From positions 1-56,840 of the forward strand of contig NZ_RZGS01000014.1 in assembly GCF_003989745.1 (NCBI RefSeq): a DNA stretch of 56,840 bases, read 5' to 3'. Positions 39,239-47,072 of the stretch are shown in pieces; within the stretch, counting starts at the first letter, position 1; each line of letters starts with the position of its first letter. This DNA comes from Legionella septentrionalis. Lineage in GTDB: Bacteria; Pseudomonadota; Gammaproteobacteria; Legionellales; Legionellaceae. The position numbers and the translations under genes are program-made. The notes beneath the pieces are model-generated. The model was not told the DNA's origin, made no database searches, and worked only from the letters and a program-made list of their open reading frames with translations.

Positions 39239-41035
39239 ATGTACGAACCTTCCCGTAAAAAGCAAAGAACGAACAACACGCATCAAGCCCAATTTTTACC
39301 CGCACCAGAGCAAAAGCCGCTAAGTTCATACTTTACGGAAGGTTTTCTTTCTACTTTGGCGTCTTCTTGGCAGACGCCTACTCCCCCTTTAAATCCTCAA
39401 GAAATATTTGGTCCATTGTACTGGCCACCATTGCACCTGCGTTTATCCAACCAACCCGTTATCCAGTCTGATGTAGATAATCAGCATCAATTGAGTTACT
39501 TGCCGCCTGTGCAAACCGCTTATCCTGAAAAAGAACAGCAGCATGCCAGCAGGCCGATAGAAAATCCTGAGGCATTGCCTTTATCATCTCTACCGCAGCA
39601 TTCTTCGAAAAAACGTAAACAGAAATCCATACAGCAAGATGTTCCTGGGGATGACCAACAAAATAGCAAAGATAAACAAACTTATCAGAGAGCTTATTAT
39701 GCTGCAAGAAAATGTTTCGCCGCTAAACATCCATGTCCCCAGGACAATTGTGAAGCATGGAAGAATGAAAGCCCCAACTATATTAAAATTTTTAAATCCA
39801 TTTACGCTCGCTGTGCGGATAAGGAAAATGCTGCGGAAATTAAAAGGGGGTCTGCTGCAGCTGAGCACGATGTAAAAAATAAAATTCCGATGCCTTCCCG
39901 AGAAAAATTGTTAGTAGAAGGTATTGTGTATGCAGATGCCTATGAAAAAGCTCATGACAATTGTTGCGCCAAGCAGGGAGAAAACTCAGGAAAAGAGGCT
40001 GCCAAAAAAAATTGCATCAAACCTGCACGAGAGAAACTCATGCGAAGAGGCAAAGGCTATGCAGATGCTTATGAAAAAGCTTTTGACGAACAATTCGCAA
40101 AATTACCTCCAGAGCAACGCTTATTGACTCAAGCAGCAACGAATGGGTGTCGAACTGCTTTAAACGGCGGGACTCTTCTCTCGCAGCAAGAAATGGAAGA
40201 GAAGGGCTGGGATAAAACTTATATTGCACAATATCGAAAGTCTTTTTTAGAAGCGGCATCCCAGTTAAAGCCCGAAGACATCTCCAAACGACAGGGGCGG
40301 AATAATGGAACGATGGCCGGGTTAAGAGGTGGTCAAGCTCCTTCACCAGAAGAATTCAAACGGCAGCAACGCGATTTAATTTATCAAAATGCTTTTCTTA
40401 AAGCGTTTAAGCAAGCTAAGGCTTTATATGGGGATATAAATTGCAAAACCATGACTTATTACCTTGTAGGTGAACAAGTACTGGCTTCGTTTTATACCCC
40501 AGAAATGGAACATGGTGATCATCGAGTTAAATCCTTAGCAGAGATTAGAGGTAGCAAGCGCGCGGCTTTTTTATGTAAGCAACTTATAAAAGCTTATAAT
40601 GCGGATTGGATAGAAGAAGAGGATGATAAGCTTGAGGTGCATGTAAACGGTCCCTTCGTGGTCATTGATAATTATGATGTGTTGCTAGATTCGGGTTTAC
40701 GTCCTAGAGAGAGCTTGCCGCAGTTGCCTGCAGTTCATAAAAAATACTGGGAAACATTAATGCAATCGCAAGGTATGATCATCACGGCATCGAACGTTGT
40801 GGATGATGATTTTTTTGCTACCTTTATGACTGCAGAAGAAGCGGAACAAGCAATGGTTGAAATCCAAAGTAAAGAGGCTGGCAGCAACAGTTTGGCAAGC
40901 CATTCAGCCAGTGCGTCGAGCAGCACGGCATCCCAGCCGCAGGCTATTAGTTCTTTTAGCTCAACGCCGTATAATTTTTTCTCACAATCACCTCGAGAAG
41001 AAGAAACCCAAGAATTTTTTTATAGGCCAGACTAG
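39239..41035 (+). CDS. Repeat protein with YADAYEKA motifs, unknown function
   Basis: A 598-residue hydrophilic protein without signal peptide or membrane helix. The N-terminal 130 residues are Pro/Gln-rich with a basic KKRKQK cluster. From about 145 to 395 comes a degenerate repeat: TYQRAYYAARKCFA, REKLLVEGIVYADAYEKAH, REKLMRRGKGYADAYEKAF, KGWDKTYIAQYRKSFLEA, RDLIYQNAFLKAFKQAK. Glycine-bearing links (NGCRTALNGG, NNGTMAGLRGG) join the later units. The C-terminus is Ser-rich then acidic (PREEETQEFFYRPD). A Glu block near the C-terminus is a feature of many Dot/Icm substrates, so an effector is possible. I do not recognise a family. Confidence 0.75.
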   Translation: MYEPSRKKQRTNNTHQAQFLPAPEQKPLSSYFTEGFLSTLASSWQTPTPPLNPQEIFGPLYWPPLHLRLSNQPVIQSDVDNQHQLSYLPPVQTAYPEKEQQHASRPIENPEALPLSSLPQHSSKKRKQKSIQQDVPGDDQQNSKDKQTYQRAYYAARKCFAAKHPCPQDNCEAWKNESPNYIKIFKSIYARCADKENAAEIKRGSAAAEHDVKNKIPMPSREKLLVEGIVYADAYEKAHDNCCAKQGENSGKEAAKKNCIKPAREKLMRRGKGYADAYEKAFDEQFAKLPPEQRLLTQAATNGCRTALNGGTLLSQQEMEEKGWDKTYIAQYRKSFLEAASQLKPEDISKRQGRNNGTMAGLRGGQAPSPEEFKRQQRDLIYQNAFLKAFKQAKALYGDINCKTMTYYLVGEQVLASFYTPEMEHGDHRVKSLAEIRGSKRAAFLCKQLIKAYNADWIEEEDDKLEVHVNGPFVVIDNYDVLLDSGLRPRESLPQLPAVHKKYWETLMQSQGMIITASNVVDDDFFATFMTAEEAEQAMVEIQSKEAGSNSLASHSASASSSTASQPQAISSFSSTPYNFFSQSPREEETQEFFYRPD

Positions 41036-41126
41036 AGATTTGCATAACGCCAGCGGCATTGCTAAATGACAAATTCAAATAATGTCTTTAAATTCGTAAT
41101 CATATGTGTTAAAATGCATCTTTCTG

Positions 41127-41132
41127 TATAAT
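41127..41132 (+). promoter_or_regulatory. -10 element of the leader-transporter transcript
   Basis: A consensus TATAAT lies 18 bp before the leader ORF ATG (41151), placing a start site near 41139. No good -35 hexamer is visible. Confidence 0.45.
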
Positions 41133-41150
41133 TTTGTAGCAGACTGAAGC

Positions 41151-41231
41151 ATGACTTATTTACTTCTTAATGTAGGCGCCCCAAAAATATTTTTCTCTTC
41201 AATTTCTTCATGGGGCTGTTGTTGCTGTTAA
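41151..41231 (+). CDS. Candidate 26-aa Cys-rich leader peptide
   Basis: A short frame with ATG at 41151: MTYLLLNVGAPKIFFSSISS then WGCCCC and TAA. Four consecutive Cys codons (TGT TGT TGC TGT) stand immediately before the stop. It lies between a -10 element and the DAACS transporter (ATG 41277), and its last codon starts an 8-bp inverted repeat. This is the layout of an amino-acid attenuation leader. The ribosome site (GAAG) is weak. It could be chance; conservation is not tested. Confidence 0.45.
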   Translation: MTYLLLNVGAPKIFFSSISSWGCCCC

Positions 41232-41270
41232 AACATTTCTAACCTCGGTTTTAACTGACAACATAAGGTT
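41227..41270 (+). promoter_or_regulatory. Alternative hairpins between leader stop and transporter start
   Basis: GTTAAAAC (41227-41234), overlapping the last Cys codon and the stop, is exactly complementary to GTTTTAAC (41248-41255). Inside the loop AACCT (41241-41245) can instead pair with AGGTT (41266-41270), which includes the transporter's AAGG ribosome site; AACC/GGTT (41241-41250) is a third option. A ribosome stalled on the Cys codons would block the first stem and shift the balance. Confidence 0.4.
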
Positions 41271-41276
41271 TCTGTC

Positions 41277-42533
41277 ATGTGTGCACAACATTCTGTTCCA
41301 ACTAAAAAAATTAGATTCAGCACCCCTTTAATTTATGCAATCATGATTATGCTCGGTATTGTGAGCGGACTGTCAAATATTTTTTGGTTGCAAACACTAG
41401 GTTTATTTATTGCTGATGTATTCATTAAATTGTTTAAATGCATCAGCCTGCCAATTATTTCGCTCTCGATTATCGTAACCATGTCTGGCTATCGTTCCGA
41501 TGGGATTATGCGCGGCGTTTGGCGCAGAACCATGACTTATACCCTGGCCACTACACTGATTGCGGCTGCAATCAGTTGTCTGTTGTATAGCCTTATTCAT
41601 CCTGCAATGGTTGGCGAAATACCGCAAGTTCCTGATATTGCAGTGCAACACAGCAGTTATCTTGATCATATCTTAAGCTTAATTCCATCTTCACTGCTGG
41701 CTCCTTTTTTGGAGCATCAAGTGCTAAGTGTTTTATTTTTAAGCCTGGTCATTGGCATTGCGGTTCGTTTTATCCCGGATGCTGCAGCAAGGCAAACCAT
41801 TACGCAATTTTTCAAAGGAGCTCATGGTTTATTCACGGTTATCATCCGTTGGGTGATTGCCATCATCCCGTTTGGTTTATTTGGATTTATTACCTCCACT
41901 ATGGTGCAGCTAAAAACCGGTATAGCTATCCGCGGCATTGGCGAGTATTTATTAGTGATCGTGCTCGCAAATTTGGTGCAAGGTTTCATCATTCTACCGT
42001 TATGGCTGAAATCGCAAGGAATTAAACCTTTTGCTGCCATGCAGGGTATGTTTCCTGCGTTATCGCTTGCTTTTTTCTCCAAGTCTTCTGTAGGTACATT
42101 GCCGGTGACTATGGATACAATCGAGAAAAATCTGCAGGTGAAGCCTGAAATCAGCCGGTTTGTATTGCCATTATGCACCAGTTTGAATATGAATGGCTGC
42201 GCTGCTTTTATTTTTGCGACAGTAATTTATTTGATGCAAAATCATGGCATCGAGGTTTCCTTCGCGTCCATGGGGTTGTGGGTGGTAGTGGCTACAGTCG
42301 CTGCCATCGGAAATGCAGGTGTGCCTATGGGATGTTTTTTCTTAAGCGCGAGCTTGCTGGCCAGTATGAATGTGCCGATTACCTTACTGGGCATCATTCT
42401 GCCGTTTTACAGTTTAATTGATATGCTGGAAACGTCTCTTAACGTTTGGTCCGATGCTTGCGTGGCAAAAGTAGTTGATGAAAAAGCCAGTGAAGAGGTT
42501 GCCATTCTGTCGGATGCCGCTACTCAAAACTAG
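41277..42533 (+). CDS. DAACS-family dicarboxylate/amino acid:cation symporter
   Basis: A 418-residue inner-membrane symporter of the glutamate/dicarboxylate family. The hairpin motif is FFSKSSVGTLPVTMD (usually S-S-x-TLP), and the helix 7 motif is LNMNGCAAF near residue 305, where well-studied relatives have NMDGT. The C-terminal ETSLNVWSDACVAKVVD aligns with the substrate-binding NxxGD region. The Asp-to-Asn and Thr-to-Cys changes suggest altered ion coupling or substrate. The Cys-rich leader upstream hints at cystine or cysteine (TcyP belongs to this family), but this is inference. Confidence 0.88.
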   Translation: MCAQHSVPTKKIRFSTPLIYAIMIMLGIVSGLSNIFWLQTLGLFIADVFIKLFKCISLPIISLSIIVTMSGYRSDGIMRGVWRRTMTYTLATTLIAAAISCLLYSLIHPAMVGEIPQVPDIAVQHSSYLDHILSLIPSSLLAPFLEHQVLSVLFLSLVIGIAVRFIPDAAARQTITQFFKGAHGLFTVIIRWVIAIIPFGLFGFITSTMVQLKTGIAIRGIGEYLLVIVLANLVQGFIILPLWLKSQGIKPFAAMQGMFPALSLAFFSKSSVGTLPVTMDTIEKNLQVKPEISRFVLPLCTSLNMNGCAAFIFATVIYLMQNHGIEVSFASMGLWVVVATVAAIGNAGVPMGCFFLSASLLASMNVPITLLGIILPFYSLIDMLETSLNVWSDACVAKVVDEKASEEVAILSDAATQN

Positions 42534-42547
42534 AATTAATTAGAATG

Positions 42548-42575
42548 CCCTGGCTTGCTGCCTTGCTAACCAGGG
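42548..42575. terminator. Hairpin between convergent transporter and dapE
   Basis: CCCTGG (42548-42553) pairs perfectly with CCAGGG (42570-42575) in the 76-bp convergent gap. A bidirectional terminator is plausible though the flanking T-runs are weak. Confidence 0.5.
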
Positions 42576-42609
42576 AATATTAGCACATGTGAAATAATCT
42601 GCTTTTCTC

Positions 42610-43743
42610 TTATACCGCAAAAAGTTCCTCGCAGATTGTGTAATAAATGTCACCCAGTTTCAGCAATTCATTTAAAGAAACGCATTCATTGATTTGATGG
42701 ATTGTTTCATTGACTGGACCAAGTTCTATCACTTCGACCCCATAAGGCGCGATAAAGCGTCCATCCGATGTGCCTCCACTGGTGGATAATTCGGGTGCGA
42801 AGTCCATATGGAATTTGATGCTTTTAAGCGTGCAATCCAGTAAACGCCCATGATCGGTCAAAAAAGGTTCTCCATTTAAACGCCATGTGATTTCTGCATT
42901 CAAGTCGTAACGGGAGAAACATGCTTGTACTTGTTGTTCAATAAGTTTGGCGGTTTGCTCCGTCGAGTAACGAAGATTAAATTGCAGGGTCAATGTTCCT
43001 GGAATGATGTTGCCGGCTTGCCCGCCAGCTTCAATATGAGTAATTTGCAATGAAGTAGGAGGGAAGTAACGATTTCCTGCATCCCATGCATGAGCCGTTA
43101 ACTCCTGCAATGCAGGAATGACTTTATGGATGGGGTTTTCAGCTAAATGCGGATAGGCAACATGGCCTTGTTTCCCATGGACAACTATTTTTGCGGTGAG
43201 CGAACCGCGTCGGCCAATTTTAATGACATCGCCCACCATTTTGGAGCTGGAAGGCTCGCCAACAATGCAGTAATCAGGATGAATGCCTTGTTCCTTTAAG
43301 TGCGCCATAACATAAGGTGTGCCGAGATCAAACTGATCGCCTTCTTCACCACTGGTGATGAGAAAGCCAAGTCTGCCGGGGAAATCGGGATATTTTTTGA
43401 TGAAATGCGAAGCAGCAGTCATCATGCAAGCAAGGCTGCCTTTCATATCAGCAGTACCTCGCCCAAACAAAACTCCATTTTCTTCGGTTAAGGCAAATGG
43501 ATCTCTTGCCCATTTTGCCCGATCGCCGGCAGGGACTACATCGCTATGGCCAGCAAATAACAATAAGGGGCCATGAGTACCATAACAAGCAAAAAAATTG
43601 GCAACCGGATCGCAATTAAAGCGTTGGCATTGAAACCCTGCTTTTTCCAAATAGGCAATCATATATTCCTGGCAACCCTCATCCCTGGGGGTGATGGAGG
43701 GGAAGCTTATCAGCGCGGCGAGTAACTCGCGAATTTCAGTCAT
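42610..43743 (-). CDS. dapE: Succinyl-diaminopimelate desuccinylase
   Basis: A 377-residue zinc aminoacylase (M20 family) that releases LL-diaminopimelate for lysine and peptidoglycan. Metal motifs are [12 protein letters not shown] (His and Asp nearby), [12 protein letters not shown] and [14 protein letters not shown] (catalytic Glu). [14 protein letters not shown] near the C-terminus is typical of DapE. It overlaps dapD by 4 bp. Confidence 0.96.
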   Translation of the reverse strand: MTEIRELLAALISFPSITPRDEGCQEYMIAYLEKAGFQCQRFNCDPVANFFACYGTHGPLLLFAGHSDVVPAGDRAKWARDPFALTEENGVLFGRGTADMKGSLACMMTAASHFIKKYPDFPGRLGFLITSGEEGDQFDLGTPYVMAHLKEQGIHPDYCIVGEPSSSKMVGDVIKIGRRGSLTAKIVVHGKQGHVAYPHLAENPIHKVIPALQELTAHAWDAGNRYFPPTSLQITHIEAGGQAGNIIPGTLTLQFNLRYSTEQTAKLIEQQVQACFSRYDLNAEITWRLNGEPFLTDHGRLLDCTLKSIKFHMDFAPELSTSGGTSDGRFIAPYGVEVIELGPVNETIHQINECVSLNELLKLGDIYYTICEELFAV

Positions 43744-44567
43744 CGATTAGCATCCCGCAGCAATTCATTAATGCTGACTTTGGCGCGTGTTTTTTCATCG
43801 ACTTGTTTGACAATCACAGCACAATAAAGGCTGTGCGTGCGATCATCGCTTGGTAAATTGCCAGCGACGACTACGGATCCTGCTGGTATGCGCCCATAGG
43901 TGATTTCACCGGTCATGCGATTATAAATTTTGGTGCTTTGTCCTAAGAATACGCCCATGGAAATCACAGAGCCACGCTCGACGATCACTCCTTCCACAAC
44001 TTCAGAGCGAGCTCCAATGAAACAATCGTCTTCAATAATGGTAGGATTCGCTTGCAATGGTTCTAAAACCCCGCCTATGCCAGCACCACCTGATAAATGA
44101 ACGTTTTTGCCAATTTGCGCGCACGAACCTACGGTAGCCCAAGTATCTATCAATACATTTTCATCGATATAAGCACCTACATTTACATAAGACGGCATCA
44201 ATACGGTGTTTTTACCTATGAAAGCACCGCGCCGGATCATCGCGTGCGGAACGACGCGTGCACCGACTTCCTGAAAATGCTCATTGGTAAAACCGTCAAA
44301 TTTAAGGGAAACCTTATCGTAGAATTGGCAAAAGCCAGCATCAATCACGCGATTGGGGTAAAGTCTAAAAGACAATAAAACTGCTTTTTTTATCCACTGA
44401 TGCGTGACCCAATCGCCGTTTAGTTTTTCCGCCACACGCAAGGAACCTTGATCAAGCCCCAGCATCACTTCTTCGACCGCTTGTTTAATTTGCGGCGAGG
44501 CATTCTCCGGTGAAAGCGACAAGCGTTGCTCGAACGAGTTTTCAATAATTTGTTGCAAAGTGGTCAT
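43740..44567 (-). CDS. dapD: Tetrahydrodipicolinate N-succinyltransferase
   Basis: A 275-residue left-handed beta-helix enzyme, the succinylating step of diaminopimelate synthesis. Hexapeptide repeats run from about residue 110 to 220 ([51 protein letters not shown]). AAAGGGAT-like ribosome site upstream of the ATG. Length matches the family; forms a two-gene operon with dapE. Confidence 0.96.
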   Translation of the reverse strand: MTTLQQIIENSFEQRLSLSPENASPQIKQAVEEVMLGLDQGSLRVAEKLNGDWVTHQWIKKAVLLSFRLYPNRVIDAGFCQFYDKVSLKFDGFTNEHFQEVGARVVPHAMIRRGAFIGKNTVLMPSYVNVGAYIDENVLIDTWATVGSCAQIGKNVHLSGGAGIGGVLEPLQANPTIIEDDCFIGARSEVVEGVIVERGSVISMGVFLGQSTKIYNRMTGEITYGRIPAGSVVVAGNLPSDDRTHSLYCAVIVKQVDEKTRAKVSINELLRDANR

Positions 44568-44683
44568 AGAATCCCTTTTAAGTGAGTTTAGTTAAACCGC
44601 AGCAGCCTGGACTTGCTGATACAGTTTGCAGGTTTTAGGATAGGGAGTATACTGCATTTTATTGTGAATATTGAGCTTTTATA

Positions 44684-45688
44684 ATGCACTTGTTAGTAAC
44701 CGGAAGCGCGGGTTTTATTGGGTATCATTTTGCTAAAATGCGACTGGAACGCGGCGATCAAGTGATTGGAATTGACAATTTAAACGATTATTACGATGTG
44801 CGATTAAAACAGTCAAGATTAGAGCAACTTAAATCTTACCCCAATTTTGTTTTTTACCCATTTGATATTTGCGATCGCGAACACATCGATAAAATATTTA
44901 AAAAACACAAGCCGGAGAGGGTTGTGCATCTTGCAGCGCAAGCTGGGGTGCGCTATTCGTTGAAAAATCCCCATCTTTATGTGCAATCGAATGTAGTTGG
45001 TTTTACCCATGTGATTGACGCTTGTAAAACTTACCAAATCGAGCATTTGGTTTATGCTTCAACGAGTTCCGTGTATGGGGCTAACAGTGCGCAACCTTAC
45101 AACGAAAGCGATGCTGTGACGCATCCTTTGACTATTTATGCGGCAACGAAAAAAGCCAATGAATTAATTGCCCATTCCTATTCGAATTTATATAAATTAC
45201 CCACCACCGGTTTGCGCTTCTTTACGGTATATGGTCCTTGGGGAAGGCCGGACATGGCATTCTTCTCATTTACGCGCGATATTTTAAATGGCACACCGAT
45301 CAAAGTTTATAACCATGGACAAATGCAGCGCGATTTTACCTACATTGACGATATCATCATGGGCATTTCACTGGCGGTCGATAAACCTGCAGAAGCAAAT
45401 CCTTGTTGGAGCGGGCAAGATCCTGATGCAGCCACTAGTTTTGCACCTTATCGCATCTATAATATAGGCCGCGGGTGCCCGGTGAATTTAATGGATTATA
45501 TTTCAGCTCTTGAGCAAGCTACAGGCAAACATGCAATCAAACAATTCATGCCCATGCAGGAAGGCGATGTTTTATCCACGCATGCTGATACATCCCGCCT
45601 GCAAGATGACTTAGGTTACGCGCCCCAAGTTTCCATTCAAGAAGGCATAGAGCGCTTTGTCGCCTGGTATCTGGATTTTTATCGATGA
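44684..45688 (+). CDS. UDP-glucuronate 4-epimerase-like nucleotide-sugar epimerase
   Basis: A 334-residue extended short-chain dehydrogenase. NAD motif VTGSAGFIGYHFA, catalytic Ser in YASTSSVYG, and Tyr-x-x-x-Lys in YAATKKANE. IDNLNDYYDVRLKQSRLEQL and FFTVYGPWGRPDMA are typical of UDP-glucuronate 4-epimerases (LpsL/Gla type). The product, UDP-galacturonate or another uronate, would feed surface polysaccharide. Exact substrate is inferred. It stands alone between dapD (divergent) and the PLP enzyme (convergent). Confidence 0.88.
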   Translation: MHLLVTGSAGFIGYHFAKMRLERGDQVIGIDNLNDYYDVRLKQSRLEQLKSYPNFVFYPFDICDREHIDKIFKKHKPERVVHLAAQAGVRYSLKNPHLYVQSNVVGFTHVIDACKTYQIEHLVYASTSSVYGANSAQPYNESDAVTHPLTIYAATKKANELIAHSYSNLYKLPTTGLRFFTVYGPWGRPDMAFFSFTRDILNGTPIKVYNHGQMQRDFTYIDDIIMGISLAVDKPAEANPCWSGQDPDAATSFAPYRIYNIGRGCPVNLMDYISALEQATGKHAIKQFMPMQEGDVLSTHADTSRLQDDLGYAPQVSIQEGIERFVAWYLDFYR

Positions 45689-45707
45689 AACCCGATTGTT
45701 AGGGCAG

Positions 45708-45740
45708 CAAGCGAAAACCAGAAAATCTGGCTATCGCTTG
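45708..45740. terminator. Hairpin between convergent epimerase and PLP enzyme
   Basis: CAAGCGA (45708-45714) pairs with TCGCTTG (45734-45740), and CCAG/CTGG pair inside. It is a probable bidirectional terminator in the 60-bp gap. Confidence 0.55.
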
Positions 45741-45748
45741 TCGAGATA

Positions 45749-46897
45749 TTAACTTAACGCGTATTTAAGGTCGGCTTTTAAATCTTCAATGTATTCGATT
45801 CCTACCGAAAGACGAATGAAACCATCTTCTATCCCCAGTTTTTTTCTTGTTTCTGCTGGAATGGAGGCATGCGTCATAATGGCAGGATGTTCAATTAGAC
45901 TTTCTACCCCACCTAAGCTTTCAGCCAGAGTAAATAAATCACAGCGTGTTAAGAATCGTTTTGCACGCTCAAGGTCGCCATCAATGACCATGGAAATCAT
46001 GCCTCCAAATCCGCGCATTTGTTCTTTGGCCAAAACATGTTGCGGGTGACTTGTCAAGCCAGGATAGATTACCTTACGGACGCCCGGATGTTGCTCCAGC
46101 CAATGGGCCAGGCTATTTGCATTCTCACAATGCCGTTGCATGCGCAAAGAGAGAGTTTTTAAACTTCTGAGGACTAAAAAGCTGTCGAATGGACCAGCAA
46201 TCGCACCGCATGAATTTTGTAAAAAAGCGAGTTTTTCTGCCAATTCTTGGTTATCACCCACCACGACCACGCCGCTAACTACATCCGAATGGCCATTCAA
46301 ATATTTAGTGGCTGAATGCACCACCACGTCAAAGCCGAGTTCCAGCGGCCGTTGGATCCATGGGGTTGCAAAAGTATTGTCGACAACCCCGATAAGACGA
46401 TGACGTTTAGCCAATTCTGCTATTTTGCAAAGGTCAACAAGTTTGAGCATGGGGTTGGAAGGGGTTTCCAGCCAAATCATGCGGGTATTCGGCCTTATTT
46501 CTTTTTCAATTAATTCCGGTTGACACATGTCGACGAAGGAAAAGGATAAATTGGAAGTGCGTGTTTTTACTTTGTCAAAAATCCGATAGCTGCCACCGTA
46601 AAGATCGTCCATAACCACGACGTGATCGCCGGCATTCAGCACATCGATTACGGTATTAATGGCTGCCATCCCGGATGCAAAAGCAAAACCCCGAGTGCCT
46701 GATTCCAGACTTGCAATACAAGCTTCATAAGCATTGCGGGTGGGGTTTTGCGTGCGTGAATACTCATATCCTTGATGTACACCAGGTGCTGTTTGTTTAT
46801 AGGTCGATGTGGCATAAATAGGCGTCATGACAGCCCCGGTGCTTGCATCTGCAGTTTGCCCAGCATGAATGGAACGTGTATCAAAATGTTTATCCAT
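45749..46897 (-). CDS. Cystathionine gamma-synthase/lyase-type PLP enzyme
   Basis: A 382-residue PLP enzyme of the Cys/Met metabolism family. The opening is DTRSIHAGQTAD, the phosphate-binding part is YEYSRTQNPTRNAYE, and the PLP lysine is in HSATKYLNGHSDV. SLGGVESLIEHPAIMTH is a family signature. The start at 46897 is chosen because AGGA lies 8 nt upstream; the frame extends another 16 codons. Sequence alone does not separate synthase (metB) from lyase (mccB/cth). Confidence 0.9.
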   Translation of the reverse strand: MDKHFDTRSIHAGQTADASTGAVMTPIYATSTYKQTAPGVHQGYEYSRTQNPTRNAYEACIASLESGTRGFAFASGMAAINTVIDVLNAGDHVVVMDDLYGGSYRIFDKVKTRTSNLSFSFVDMCQPELIEKEIRPNTRMIWLETPSNPMLKLVDLCKIAELAKRHRLIGVVDNTFATPWIQRPLELGFDVVVHSATKYLNGHSDVVSGVVVVGDNQELAEKLAFLQNSCGAIAGPFDSFLVLRSLKTLSLRMQRHCENANSLAHWLEQHPGVRKVIYPGLTSHPQHVLAKEQMRGFGGMISMVIDGDLERAKRFLTRCDLFTLAESLGGVESLIEHPAIMTHASIPAETRKKLGIEDGFIRLSVGIEYIEDLKADLKYALS

Positions 46898-47032
46898 AAC
46901 GATCATCCTGTTAACCAAAATTGATAAATTTTTACCTGCAACCATTTTATACTTAAGCGCTTATTAAAAAAGCTTTTTATATAAAAACGTTTTTATGCCG
47001 GTCGATTATAATTAAAGAATATAGGGAAATTG

Positions 47033-47048
47033 CCGTTATTTATAACGG
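47033..47048. promoter_or_regulatory. Short hairpin before the GGDEF-EAL gene
   Basis: CCGTTA (47033-47038) and TAACGG (47043-47048) form a perfect 6-bp dyad with a TTTA loop, 25 bp before the ATG. It may be an operator or a leader hairpin. Confidence 0.35.
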
Positions 47049-47072
47049 ACAGGGTTTTAGGCGAGGGGTTAC

